DNA of 64,000 nt from Bradyrhizobium sp. WSM471 (lineage in GTDB: Bacteria; Pseudomonadota; Alphaproteobacteria; Rhizobiales; Xanthobacteraceae), in NCBI RefSeq assembly GCF_000244915.1, contig NZ_CM001442.1:1178001-1242000 (forward strand), in the 5' to 3' direction. Positions 24,379 to 32,260 of this stretch are shown here, piece after piece. Position 1 is the stretch's first letter. Each line of letters opens with the position of its first letter. Position numbers and translations under genes: made by a program. Below the pieces are notes generated by a model. That model was not told the DNA's origin. It worked only from the letters and a program-made list of their open reading frames with translations, and ran no database searches.

Positions 24379-24569
24379 CGATACCAAAACGTGGTCTCAG
24401 CCGGGAAACGGCGGATGGGACAGTATCCTTTCAGCCAATCATTCTGGCGCGGACGAGAGTTTAACGAGCGCTGCTCGGGTTGGTTCCAACCCTTACCCGG
24501 GCGGCGGGCCTTGCGGTTATGGCCAGCGAGTCCCTATTGAAGTTGGATCGTCTCTGTTGGGAGTACGGC

Positions 24570-25373
24570 ATGCCCCTCTGGACCTGCGAAACCTGCGGCG
24601 CGCAATTCCCGGATGGCGAAAATCCGCCAACGTCCTGTCAAATTTGCGAGGACGAACGGCAATACGTCGGCTGGAAGGGGCAGACTTTCCTTACGCGCGA
24701 GGCGCTCTCGGAACGTCACCGCATGGTCTGGCGCGACGATCTCGGCCTGACCGGCATCGCACTCGAGCCAAGCTTTGCCATCGGCCAGCGCGCGCTGCTG
24801 GTGCCGCTCGCGGACGGCTGGCTGATGTGGGACTGCGTCCCGCTGGCGACGCCGGAGGCGATCGCGCATGTGCGGTCACGCGGCGGCCTGAAGGCGATCG
24901 CGATCTCGCATCCGCATTACTATGGCGCGCTTGCCGACTGGAGCGAGGCGTTCGGCGGGGTGCCGGTCTATTTGCACGCCGATGATCGCCAATGGGTGAC
25001 GCGTCCGCATGCGTCGATCGAGCACTGGACCGGCGACAGCCATCGCATCTCCGACGATGTGCTGCTGCTGCGCACCGGCGGTCATTTCGCCGGCGCCACC
25101 ATGCTGCACCATGCGAGCGGTGCGGACGGCAGGGGTGCGCTGCTCACCGGCGACATCGCGCAGGTGACGATGGATCGCCGCTTCGTCAGCTTCATGTACT
25201 CCTATCCGAACTACACGCCGCTCAATGCCGCCGCGGTGCGACGGATCGCGGCTGCCGTCGAGCCACTGGCCTTCGACCGCATCTACGGCGCCTGGTGGGG
25301 TCGCAACATCGCCGCAGGCGCCAAGGCCGCATTCGCTGCCTCTGTCGCGCGCTATCTGGCAGCCATCTCCTGA
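24570..25373 (+). CDS. MBL-fold hydrolase with an N-terminal zinc ribbon
   Basis: 267 residues. It opens with a rubredoxin-like knuckle (MPLWTCETCGAQFPDGENPP, then CQIC), followed by an MBL-like domain holding AISHPHYYGAL, GGHFAGATMLHH and LTGDIAQ. The first metal motif is HPHYYG where HxHxDH is expected, so the metal centre is reduced or different. The ATG at 24570 has GGGAG seven bases upstream; the open frame extends 30 codons further without support. Family members are poorly characterised; a hydrolase or metal-storage role is possible. Confidence 0.8.
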   Translation: MPLWTCETCGAQFPDGENPPTSCQICEDERQYVGWKGQTFLTREALSERHRMVWRDDLGLTGIALEPSFAIGQRALLVPLADGWLMWDCVPLATPEAIAHVRSRGGLKAIAISHPHYYGALADWSEAFGGVPVYLHADDRQWVTRPHASIEHWTGDSHRISDDVLLLRTGGHFAGATMLHHASGADGRGALLTGDIAQVTMDRRFVSFMYSYPNYTPLNAAAVRRIAAAVEPLAFDRIYGAWWGRNIAAGAKAAFAASVARYLAAIS

Positions 25374-25396
25374 GCCGGCTCGCGACCGGATCTATC

Positions 25397-25425
25397 TTGC
25401 TGATCCGCAATAAATGGACTATAAG
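25397..25425 (+). promoter_or_regulatory. Sigma-70-like promoter for the MetX-like/desaturase operon
   Basis: TTGCTG and TATAAG separated by exactly 17 bases, in an AT-rich patch 24 bp after the MBL stop and 104 bp before the next start. A good match in spacing, moderate at -35. Confidence 0.6.
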
Positions 25426-25528
25426 TACAGTTATTGAGCGTGACGCAGACGATGCGTCTGCGGGACCGGCATGATCGATGCATCGCTGTTTCCGCGGCGC
25501 GCTTGCCGCGTGAGCGGGAGTTCGGTCC

Positions 25529-26545
25529 ATGACGGCAGGGCGCGACTACCAGATATTCGAGGCCGGCGACGTCACGCTCCGGTCCGGGGCCGTATTCCCT
25601 TCGCTCAAGCTCGCCTACAAGACCTACGGCACGCTCAGTCCGGACAAGGACAACGTCATTCTCTATCCGACCTCGTTCAGCGCGCAGCACACCGACACCG
25701 ACTGGCTGATCGGCCCCGACGGGGTGCTCGACCCAACACGCTACTTCATCGTGATCCCGAACCTGTTCGGCAACGGGCTGTCGTCCTCGCCGTCGAATAC
25801 CGCCGCGCCATTCCCGATCTTGAGCTATCACGATGCCATCGCGGTCCAGCACCGGCTGCTTGCCGAGCGGTTCGGCATTTCGAAGCTTGCCCTGGTCTAT
25901 GGCTGGTCGATGGGCGGCATGCAGGCCTATCACTGGGCGGCGCTGCATCCCGATATGGTCGAGCGGGCGGCTGTCGTCTGCGGCAGCGCCCGTTGCGCGC
26001 CCTATAATTACGTCTTCCTGGAAAGCGTGAAGGCCGCGCTGACCGCCGATCCCGCCTTCCGCGACGGTCGCTTCGTCGACAAGCCGGTCGCGGGCTATCG
26101 CGCCATGGGGCGCGTCTACGCGGGTTGGGCGATGTCGCACGGTTTCTATCGCGACGAGATCTGGCGCGAAGCGGGCTTCACCTCGCTGGACGACTATCTC
26201 GTCCGCACCTGGGACGCGGCGTTTGCCCGGCGCGACGCCAGCGATCTCCTGGCTCAGATCGGGATCTGGCAGAACGGCGATATCAGTCGCTGCGTCACAT
26301 TCAACGGCGATTTCGATCGCGCGCTCGGTGCGATCACCGCCCACATGCTGCTGATGCCCGGTGCGACCGACCGCTATTTCGACGTTCGCGACAACGAGGA
26401 CGAACTCGGCCGGCTGGTCAATGCGCGCTCTGCGGTGCTGCACCCGATCCCGTCGCTGCACGGCCATCGCGCCGGCAACCCCGTCAACAATCCGCGCGAT
26501 CGGGCCTTCATCAAGGCCGAGATCGCAGGGCTTCTCGGCAAGTAG
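25529..26545 (+). CDS. Alpha/beta hydrolase, homoserine O-acetyltransferase (MetX)-like
   Basis: 338 residues. Nucleophile elbow GWSMGGMQAYHWA (Ser), an acid in GATDRYFDVRDNEDE and a histidine in SLHGHRAGNP complete the triad in MetX order. The N-terminal half with LAYKTYGTL, NLFGNGLSSSPSN and the lid region match MetX-type proteins, but true MetX is usually 370-400 residues and carries GxSMGGMQALEW; this shorter form may be a hydrolase or acyltransferase of other substrates. Fifteen bases precede the desaturase gene, so the two are co-transcribed, pointing to lipid or acyl chemistry. Confidence 0.82.
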   Translation: MTAGRDYQIFEAGDVTLRSGAVFPSLKLAYKTYGTLSPDKDNVILYPTSFSAQHTDTDWLIGPDGVLDPTRYFIVIPNLFGNGLSSSPSNTAAPFPILSYHDAIAVQHRLLAERFGISKLALVYGWSMGGMQAYHWAALHPDMVERAAVVCGSARCAPYNYVFLESVKAALTADPAFRDGRFVDKPVAGYRAMGRVYAGWAMSHGFYRDEIWREAGFTSLDDYLVRTWDAAFARRDASDLLAQIGIWQNGDISRCVTFNGDFDRALGAITAHMLLMPGATDRYFDVRDNEDELGRLVNARSAVLHPIPSLHGHRAGNPVNNPRDRAFIKAEIAGLLGK

Positions 26546-26560
26546 GGCAGACATCCGATC

Positions 26561-27508
26561 ATGAGCGACGCAACCGTTTCAGAATCCGGCCATCGGCTGA
26601 AGCCGCTGGCGCCGGCGATGCTGCGCGAATTGTCAGCGCGATCCGACCTCAGGGGCGCGATGCAGAGCCTCGGCCATTACGGCGTGATCCTGCTCGTCGG
26701 CGCGCTGATCTGGATGGTCGCCTCGCGCCATGGCGTCCTCTGGGCGTTGCCGCTGATGGCGGTGCAGGGCTATCTCGTCGCCTTCCTGTTCATGGCCGTG
26801 CACGAGACCGCGCACAAGACCGCGTTCAAAAGCCGCGGCCTCAATCTCGCCGTCGGCTATCTCTCAGGCTTCATCATCGGATTGCCTTACGAATATTACT
26901 GCCTGTTTCACTGGGACCATCACCGCTACACCCAGGATCCGGACAAGGACCCCGAACTGATCGTCGGCGTGAAGCCGACATCGGACACGCAGCTCGCGAT
27001 CGCCTATAGCGGCCTGCTTCAGGTCGCCGGACGCCTGCGGCTGATGCTCGGCCATGCCGTCACCGGCAAGGTCGTCGTGCCCTGGATCCCCGAGAACAGG
27101 CGGCCCATCATCGTCACCGAGGCGCGCGCCTATGCCGCGCTCTATGCGTTGCTGCTCGTGCTGTCGCTATGGTTCTCGTCGCCGCTGCTGCTCTGGGTCT
27201 GGATCGTGCCGCTGATCATTGGGCAGTTCTTCCTGCGGCCCTATCTCTACGCCGAGCACACCGGCTGCGAGCGCACCCGCAGTGCATTCCAGAACACCCG
27301 CACCACCTACACCGGCGCGATCGTCAAATGGATCGCGTGGAACATGCCCTACCATGTCGAGCACCACGCCTATCCCTCGATCCCGTTCCACGCGCTGCCA
27401 AAGCTGAACGGAATCGTCGACGGTGAGATCGTCCATCGTGGCCGCGGCTATATCAGGACGACGCGGGAGACCTGGGCCTGGTTTCGCCGGCAGCGGCAGG
27501 GCAGTTAG
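26561..27508 (+). CDS. Fatty acid desaturase (membrane di-iron)
   Basis: 315 residues. The three histidine boxes of membrane desaturases/hydroxylases are present: HETAHKTAF (about residue 85), HWDHHRYTQD (about 118) and VEHHAYPSIPFHALPKL (about 270). Four to five membrane helices surround them. The family introduces double bonds or hydroxyls into acyl chains or carotenoids with O2 and a di-iron centre. It follows the MetX-like gene closely and ends 12 bp before a terminator. Exact substrate not deducible. Confidence 0.88.
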   Translation: MSDATVSESGHRLKPLAPAMLRELSARSDLRGAMQSLGHYGVILLVGALIWMVASRHGVLWALPLMAVQGYLVAFLFMAVHETAHKTAFKSRGLNLAVGYLSGFIIGLPYEYYCLFHWDHHRYTQDPDKDPELIVGVKPTSDTQLAIAYSGLLQVAGRLRLMLGHAVTGKVVVPWIPENRRPIIVTEARAYAALYALLLVLSLWFSSPLLLWVWIVPLIIGQFFLRPYLYAEHTGCERTRSAFQNTRTTYTGAIVKWIAWNMPYHVEHHAYPSIPFHALPKLNGIVDGEIVHRGRGYIRTTRETWAWFRRQRQGS

Positions 27509-27516
27509 CCAAACGC

Positions 27517-27548
27517 AAAGGCCCCGATCGCGGTGCGATCGGGGCTTT
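27517..27548. terminator. Bidirectional terminator between the desaturase and a small exported protein
   Basis: Eleven-bp perfect stem GCCCCGATCGC / GCGATCGGGGC with loop GGT, flanked by AAAG on the left and TTTGT on the right, so it can serve both convergent genes. Confidence 0.85.
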
Positions 27549-27565
27549 GTCGTGAATGCTGGATA

Positions 27566-27799
27566 TCAGTAGATCCCGTACGCGCACACGTTCACGACGC
27601 GGACGCGCAGGCCGTGGCGGGTCTGGACGACGCGCTCCTGATAGCAATTGTTGACGCCGCTGTTGACGTAGACGCCGCCAAAGCCCCAGCTGGGACCCCA
27701 GTGATGGTGGAAGCCGTGGGCCGACGCGGCGGTGGGAGCGAGAGCGGCAATGCCGAGCGAGCCGGCGGCGATCAGACCAAGTGCAAGCTTACGAAACAT
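27566..27799 (-). CDS. Small exported protein of unknown function
   Basis: 77 residues. Clear signal peptide (MFRKLALGLIAAGSLGIAALA, cleavage likely after ASA), then a His/Gly/Trp-rich short region HGFHHHWGPSWGFGG and a C-terminal part with two cysteines (NNCYQERVVQTRHG and NVCAYG) that could pair in the periplasm. The second ATG is chosen because GGAG stands seven bases before it; the upstream ATG (27805) would overlap the site. Similar small secreted proteins are frequent in Bradyrhizobium. No function is known. Confidence 0.75.
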   Translation of the reverse strand: MFRKLALGLIAAGSLGIAALAPTAASAHGFHHHWGPSWGFGGVYVNSGVNNCYQERVVQTRHGLRVRVVNVCAYGIY

Positions 27800-27898
27800 C
27801 TTCATTCTCCAGAATGGCGCAAGGGCCGTTGTTGTGTCCCTGCATCTCGGTCGAGCCGAAACGCGAATGCGTTCACGCGGCGAGTAGAGAATCGTGTT

Positions 27899-28918
27899 TC
27901 AGGAGTGTTTCGTCGGTCGCGGCCGGTTGCGCCGCGGTCCTGTTTTCCGCGCCGCGCGATAGCGCACGGCCATCGCCCCTGTCAGTTCCGCCATCTTCTC
28001 GCGCAGATCGGCCGGCTCCAGCACTTCGGCCTCGGGACCGAGCCGCAACAATTCGGCGGCGGCATGCCATGACGTCTTGCCGGTCGGCACTCTGGCGATG
28101 CGCCAGCCGTCTGCATCAGCGGTCTCTTCAAGCTGCGTCCGCGCTTTGACGTAAGGTTGGCTCAGCGCGTCGAGCAGTTTCACGCCAAAGGGCGACAGCC
28201 GAACGATCGCGACATTGGGATGCATCTCGGCCTCGAGACGCAGCGTTGCGTCCCGCCAATAGGCGGCGAGATCGAAGCCGGCGGGCCGCTCACAGCGATC
28301 GTCGAGCGCGGTGCAGTCGAGCACGCGCGCGACGCGATAGGTCCGCACGCTGCCGTCGACCAGACCTGCGAGATACCAGCTGCCACCTTTCAGCACGAGA
28401 CCAAGCGGCGCGACGCGGCGCTGCTTCTCGGCGCGCCAGCTCTGGTAGCGAATCTTGATCAGTGTCCCGCGCAGGGTCGCGCCGGCGATGGTGCGCAGGT
28501 GCCTTGGTTGTTCCGCCTCGCCGAACCAGCCCGGCGCGTCGAGATGAAAACGCTCCTGCATCCGTCCGGCGTCTTTACGCAAATTGGCTGGCAGAGCGGC
28601 CATCAGCTTGTTCTGTGCCGCGATCATCGCCGCATCCAGCCCGAACGCCGCCGCCGGGCCCGGCAATCCCGTCAGAAACAGCGCTTCCGCCTCGCTTTGC
28701 GACAGACCGTTCAGCCGCACGCGATAGCCGTCGAGCAGGCGATAGCCGCCCTCCGCGCCGCGGTCGGCATAGACGGGGACGCCGGACGCCGCGAGCGCGT
28801 CGATGTCGCGGTAGATCGTGCGCACCGAGACTTCGCAGGCCTCGGCGAGCTCAGGCGCGGTAACCTGCCCCCTGGCCTGGAGGGTGGTGAGGATCGACAG
28901 CATCCGGCTCGCGCGCAT
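27899..28918 (-). CDS. WYL/YafY-type transcriptional regulator
   Basis: 339 residues. An N-terminal HTH (MLSILTTLQARGQVTAPELA, VSVRTIYRDIDALAASGVPV) is followed by the ligand-sensing WYL region (GGSWYLAGLVDGSVRTYRVARV) and a C-terminal helical domain. The divergent GST gene begins 84 bp away, and a perfect 13-bp inverted repeat lies between them, immediately upstream of this start. It therefore likely controls the GST and itself. WYL proteins generally bind ligands or nucleic acids; the inducer here is unknown. Confidence 0.87.
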   Translation of the reverse strand: MRASRMLSILTTLQARGQVTAPELAEACEVSVRTIYRDIDALAASGVPVYADRGAEGGYRLLDGYRVRLNGLSQSEAEALFLTGLPGPAAAFGLDAAMIAAQNKLMAALPANLRKDAGRMQERFHLDAPGWFGEAEQPRHLRTIAGATLRGTLIKIRYQSWRAEKQRRVAPLGLVLKGGSWYLAGLVDGSVRTYRVARVLDCTALDDRCERPAGFDLAAYWRDATLRLEAEMHPNVAIVRLSPFGVKLLDALSQPYVKARTQLEETADADGWRIARVPTGKTSWHAAAELLRLGPEAEVLEPADLREKMAELTGAMAVRYRAARKTGPRRNRPRPTKHS

Positions 28919-28928
28919 GATCCCTTAA

Positions 28929-28959
28929 ACCATACCTGACACAGGATGTCAGGTATGGT
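28929..28959. promoter_or_regulatory. Palindromic operator between the WYL regulator and GST
   Basis: ACCATACCTGACA (28929-28941) and TGTCAGGTATGGT (28947-28959) are perfect reverse complements around CAGGA. The centre of the left arm is 17 bp from the WYL start codon and the right arm ends 42 bp before the GST start. The core CTGACA...GGATGT also appears at the second WYL gene (36288). Confidence 0.82.
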
Positions 28960-29001
28960 CCGCTACAACGCCATCGCCAGCCGGCCAGATGGAGACCTGC
29001 C

Positions 29002-29646
29002 ATGACCGATCCGAACCGCATCACGCTGTATTATTCGCCGCAAACCCGGGCCACCGGCACGCGGGTGCTGCTGGAGGAGCTGGGGGCGCCTTATGATCTT
29101 CATGTCCTCAACATGAAGGCCGGCGGGCAGCGCCAGCCGGTCTATCTCGCCATCAACCCGCTCGGCAAGGTGCCGGCGATCCGCCATAACGGGCATCTGG
29201 TGACCGAGCAGGTCGCGATCACCATCTATCTCGCCGATCTGTTTCCGCAGGCGGGGCTGACGCCTGCGCTGGACGATCCGCTGCGCGGCCCGTATCTGCG
29301 CTGGATCGCCTATTACGGCGCCTCGTTCGAGCCGGCCCTGATCGACAAGTTCATGCAGCGCGAGCCGGCGCCGATCACGCAATCGCCGTATGCCGACTAT
29401 GACACCATGCTCGGCGCGCTCGAGGCGCAGCTGTCGAAGGGACCGTATCTGCTCGGCGATCGCATGACGGCCGCGGATGTTCTCTGGGGTGTTGCGTTCA
29501 GCTGGACCATGATGTTCGGCATCGTGCCGAAGAAAGATGTGTTCGTCCGCTACGCCGAACGCATGACCTCGCGGCCCGCGTTCCAGCGGATCACTGCGGC
29601 CGATGCCGAGATGGCCGCGCAGCATGCCGCGGCTGCCGGTGGGTAA
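29002..29646 (+). CDS. Glutathione S-transferase family protein (WYL-linked)
   Basis: 214 residues. Thioredoxin-like N-terminal domain: ITLYYSPQTRATGTRVLLEE, then NPLGKVPAIRHNGHLVTEQVAI with the cis-Pro and the Glu-Gln pair for glutathione. The helical C-terminal domain has the WGVAFSWTMMFGI stretch. Cytosolic. Divergent from a WYL regulator, so probably induced by the compound that regulator senses, possibly an electrophile. Start ATG is preceded by GGAGACCTGCC. A palindromic repeat follows. Confidence 0.88.
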   Translation: MTDPNRITLYYSPQTRATGTRVLLEELGAPYDLHVLNMKAGGQRQPVYLAINPLGKVPAIRHNGHLVTEQVAITIYLADLFPQAGLTPALDDPLRGPYLRWIAYYGASFEPALIDKFMQREPAPITQSPYADYDTMLGALEAQLSKGPYLLGDRMTAADVLWGVAFSWTMMFGIVPKKDVFVRYAERMTSRPAFQRITAADAEMAAQHAAAAGG

Positions 29647-29669
29647 GGCGCACGAGCCTCACATTCTGT

Positions 29670-29706
29670 GTCGTCCCGGCCTTCGCCGGGCCTTCGCCGG
29701 GACGAC
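29670..29706. repeat. Short extragenic palindrome GTCGTCCCGGC ... GCCGGGACGAC
   Basis: Eleven-bp perfect arms. The interior holds a direct duplication of CCTTCGCCGGG. Same family as 8035. It lies between convergent genes (GST and the crotonase). Confidence 0.8.
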
Positions 29707-29737
29707 ACCGACGAATAGCGGCTGCAGCTCCGCTCAT

Positions 29738-30523
29738 TCAAAACCGCGGCGGTCGCTTTTCCGCGAACGCCTTGATGCCTTCCTTGATTTCGTCGCCGCG
29801 CATGCTGTCGCGGTGGCGCTGATCGGCGGCTTGTGCGTCCAATTCGCCGCGGGCGAATTCGTTGATGGCGCGCTTCATGCCGCGCATCGCCTGCGGCGCG
29901 TTGCCGGCGAGGATGTCGGCGAGCCTGTCGACCTCCTCGTCCAGAAATTCCATCGCCACCATGTCGGTGAGATAGCCGATCCGTAGCATCTCCGGCGCGC
30001 TGATCTTTTGCGCGGTCAGGAACAGTTTTTTTGCATTGTCCACGCCGAGCCGCGTCACATAGCGTTTGATGCCGCTGCTGTAATAGTGCAGCCCGAGCCG
30101 GGCCGCGGGCATGAACATCTCCGCGGTGTCGACGCCGATGCGGAAATCGCAGGCGAGCGCGAGGTCGGTCGAGCCACCATAGACGCCGCCATTGAGTCGA
30201 CAGATCGTGGGTACGCCGAGATCCTCAAGCCGGTTGACGACCACTTCGAAGGCGGAGCCCGCGCTCTGCTGCTCGCTCGCGCTGACCGCGCGCTCGGCAA
30301 CGGAATTGAGGTCATAGCCCGCAGAGAAGGCGCGCCCCGTGCCGGTCAGCACCAGCACGCGGATAGCAGGATCGGCCTCGACCCGACCGAACAGTTTGAC
30401 CAGCTCGCCGAGGTCCTCGGCCTGGAGCCGGTTGAGATGTTTGGGCCGGTTGAGGCGGATGGTGGCGCGTGCGCCAATGAGTTCGAGCACCGGGCCGGTG
30501 GCTGCGTCGGCTGTGTCCGACAT
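29738..30523 (-). CDS. Enoyl-CoA hydratase/isomerase (crotonase) family protein
   Basis: 261 residues. Crotonase fold: first oxyanion-hole loop GRAFSAGYDLNSV and second GGVYGGSTDLALACDFRIG. The residues where hydratases carry the two catalytic glutamates are not glutamate here (PAARLGLHYYSSG), so it may be an isomerase, hydrolase or other crotonase. The ATG at 30523 is preferred over 30535 because GGAG lies six bases before it. It follows the channel gene by 30 bp on the same strand and may be on the same transcript, though the roles are unrelated. Confidence 0.84.
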   Translation of the reverse strand: MSDTADAATGPVLELIGARATIRLNRPKHLNRLQAEDLGELVKLFGRVEADPAIRVLVLTGTGRAFSAGYDLNSVAERAVSASEQQSAGSAFEVVVNRLEDLGVPTICRLNGGVYGGSTDLALACDFRIGVDTAEMFMPAARLGLHYYSSGIKRYVTRLGVDNAKKLFLTAQKISAPEMLRIGYLTDMVAMEFLDEEVDRLADILAGNAPQAMRGMKRAINEFARGELDAQAADQRHRDSMRGDEIKEGIKAFAEKRPPRF

Positions 30524-30553
30524 TCTTGTCTCCATTTATTTGCTTATCGCCAT

Positions 30554-31663
30554 TTATTTGTTCTCAAGCGTGCGCCGCTTCGCCTCGGCATCGATGGTCT
30601 CGGCGAGATCGGGATGCCGCGCCATCAGCACGCGAAAGTCGACGAGGTCGAGCACGAGAAGCCGCGACACCTTGGTGGTCGAGACATTGGCGCCGCGCAA
30701 ATTGTTTCCGAGCAAGGCCATCTCGCCGAAGAAGGCGCCGTCGCCGAGCTGCACCTTCTTGCCGGGCAGGTCGACCTCGACCTCGCCAGCGGCGATGAAA
30801 TACATGCAGTCGCCCTGCGTACCCTTGCGGATAATCATGGTGCGCGCCGGCAGCTCCATGGTCCGCAGCATGTGGGTGACGTCGGCGATGGCGGCCGGTC
30901 CAAGCGCCGCAAAGAACGGCACCTTGCTGACCGATTCCCAGGTCTTGAGGAAATTGTCGCGCCGGGTCTCCGCGGCAAAGCCGGTCGCCAGGATGCCGGT
31001 CCAGAGGCCGAACACGCCGAGGCCGGAGATCATCACCAGCGCGGCCACCATCCGGCCCAGCGGCGTCACCGGCACGACGTCGCCATAGCCCGTCGTCGTC
31101 AGCGTCGCGACGGCCCACCACAGCGCGGCCGGCACGCTGCCGAACGTCTGCGGCTGCACGTCCCGCTCCAGGAAATATTCCGCGACCGAGGCCAGGAAGA
31201 CCACCATCAGGAAGATCACGAGCACGCTGACCAGCGGTCCCGATTCGAGCACCAGCACGCGGCGGAGCTGCCGCAGGCCGGGAATGCCCGGCACCACCTT
31301 CAGCACCCAGAGCACGCTGAGCAGCCACGCCGTCCTGGGCTCGATCCCCAGAATCAGCGCGGCCGGCACGGCCAACGCTCCGACTGCGTCGACCAGCCCG
31401 GCGGAGGAGGACATGTAGAGTGCCAGGCGCCCCTGTCGTGCCATATGGCGCAGCCGGACCACCCATTCGAACACGAAGTAGATGAGGCAGGTCCAAAGCA
31501 GGGCATCGACCCAGCTATGCGCCGTCTCATAGGCCGGGTTGACCGTCAGGAGCACCATGGCGAGCACGCCGACGGTGACGGCCACATAGGCCGCCCTGGT
31601 CATGTTGCGGCCGGCCGTGGCGGCCGCGAACTGGGCCAGAGCGGAGATCAGCGGCTTGGACAT
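30554..31663 (-). CDS. Cyclic-nucleotide-gated potassium channel (MloK1-like)
   Basis: 369 residues: six membrane helices with a pore loop and filter TTTGYGDVVPVTPLG, an S4-like helix (LKVVPGIPGLRQLRRVL) and a C-terminal cyclic-nucleotide-binding domain (about 230-360). The binding cassette FFGEMALLGNNLRGANVS keeps the Glu and Arg that bind ribose and phosphate. It closely matches the Mesorhizobium channel MloK1 in layout. K+ flux gated by cAMP or cGMP across the inner membrane is expected. The cyclase-like gene at 15 kb could in principle supply a ligand, but nothing ties them genetically. Confidence 0.87.
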   Translation of the reverse strand: MSKPLISALAQFAAATAGRNMTRAAYVAVTVGVLAMVLLTVNPAYETAHSWVDALLWTCLIYFVFEWVVRLRHMARQGRLALYMSSSAGLVDAVGALAVPAALILGIEPRTAWLLSVLWVLKVVPGIPGLRQLRRVLVLESGPLVSVLVIFLMVVFLASVAEYFLERDVQPQTFGSVPAALWWAVATLTTTGYGDVVPVTPLGRMVAALVMISGLGVFGLWTGILATGFAAETRRDNFLKTWESVSKVPFFAALGPAAIADVTHMLRTMELPARTMIIRKGTQGDCMYFIAAGEVEVDLPGKKVQLGDGAFFGEMALLGNNLRGANVSTTKVSRLLVLDLVDFRVLMARHPDLAETIDAEAKRRTLENK

Positions 31664-31775
31664 GCGGGCAGGCGGCTCGGTTTGGTCTTTACGGTCCCCG
31701 GCTGGAACCTCGGTGCCAAAGTGCCTGCCCGGGCCGAGGCCGTCAACGACGGGCGCGGCCGTGGGCCACGCGCCG

Positions 31776-31994
31776 CTACTTGAAATGCGGCGGTTCGTCG
31801 TAGCCGCGACGGCTGCTGAAGAACAGCAGCACCATCAAGCCGATGCCGACAAGAACGGAAAAACCGGCCCCCAGCGCCAGCGCCACATAGCCTTCCGTCG
31901 GGATCGGCTCGCCCTCGACCGCCATCGCGGAATAAGCGAAATAGCCAACCGCTGCCAACATTCCCAGCAGGAAGATGATGAGGAGTGCACGCAT
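31776..31994 (-). CDS. Small membrane protein, unknown function
   Basis: 72 residues with two hydrophobic helices (LLIIFLLGMLAAVGYFAYSA and ALALGAGFSVLVGIGLMVLLF) and a short charged C-terminus (SSRRGYDEPPHFK). The first helix may be a signal anchor. No family recognised. It lies 112 bp upstream of the channel gene on the same strand; co-transcription is possible. Conserved-looking composition and a sensible start argue that it is a real gene. Confidence 0.65.
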   Translation of the reverse strand: MRALLIIFLLGMLAAVGYFAYSAMAVEGEPIPTEGYVALALGAGFSVLVGIGLMVLLFFSSRRGYDEPPHFK

Positions 31995-32106
31995 CGCGCG
32001 GTCTCCGGTTGATCCGAGAACAAACGGTTGTGGACGGGGACGGTTCCCTGACTAGGGCCCCGGGTCGCTTGTGGGGGAATGACGTCTCAGCGGCGCCTGA
32101 GCGAGC

Positions 32107-32239
32107 GCCTCGTCCTTCGAGACGACCGCTTCGCGGCTTCCGCAGGATGAGGCTCAGCTGCAAGCATCTGCGTTCAATGCTGCCGCATACTCATCCCTCA
32201 TCCTGAGGGCCCGCCGCAGGCGGGCGTCTCGAAGGATGG
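32107..32239. repeat. Two extragenic palindrome copies (CTCATCCTGAGG / CTCGAAGGATG family)
   Basis: Copy A at 32107-32152 (CCTCGTCCTTCGAG to CAGGATGAGG) and copy B at 32196-32239 (CCTCATCCTGAGGGCCCGCC to CTCGAAGGATGG), in opposite orientation. Same family as 2014 and 34557. They fill the gap downstream of the TAXI gene. Confidence 0.83.
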
Positions 32240-32260
32240 CCGCAGCCGAGCTTCGATAGG

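Noticed and set aside
30008..31783. A 591-codon plus-strand frame opposite the crotonase and the channel
   Set aside because: It covers two real genes on the opposite strand with intact catalytic motifs and has a His/Asp-rich composition typical of shadow frames.
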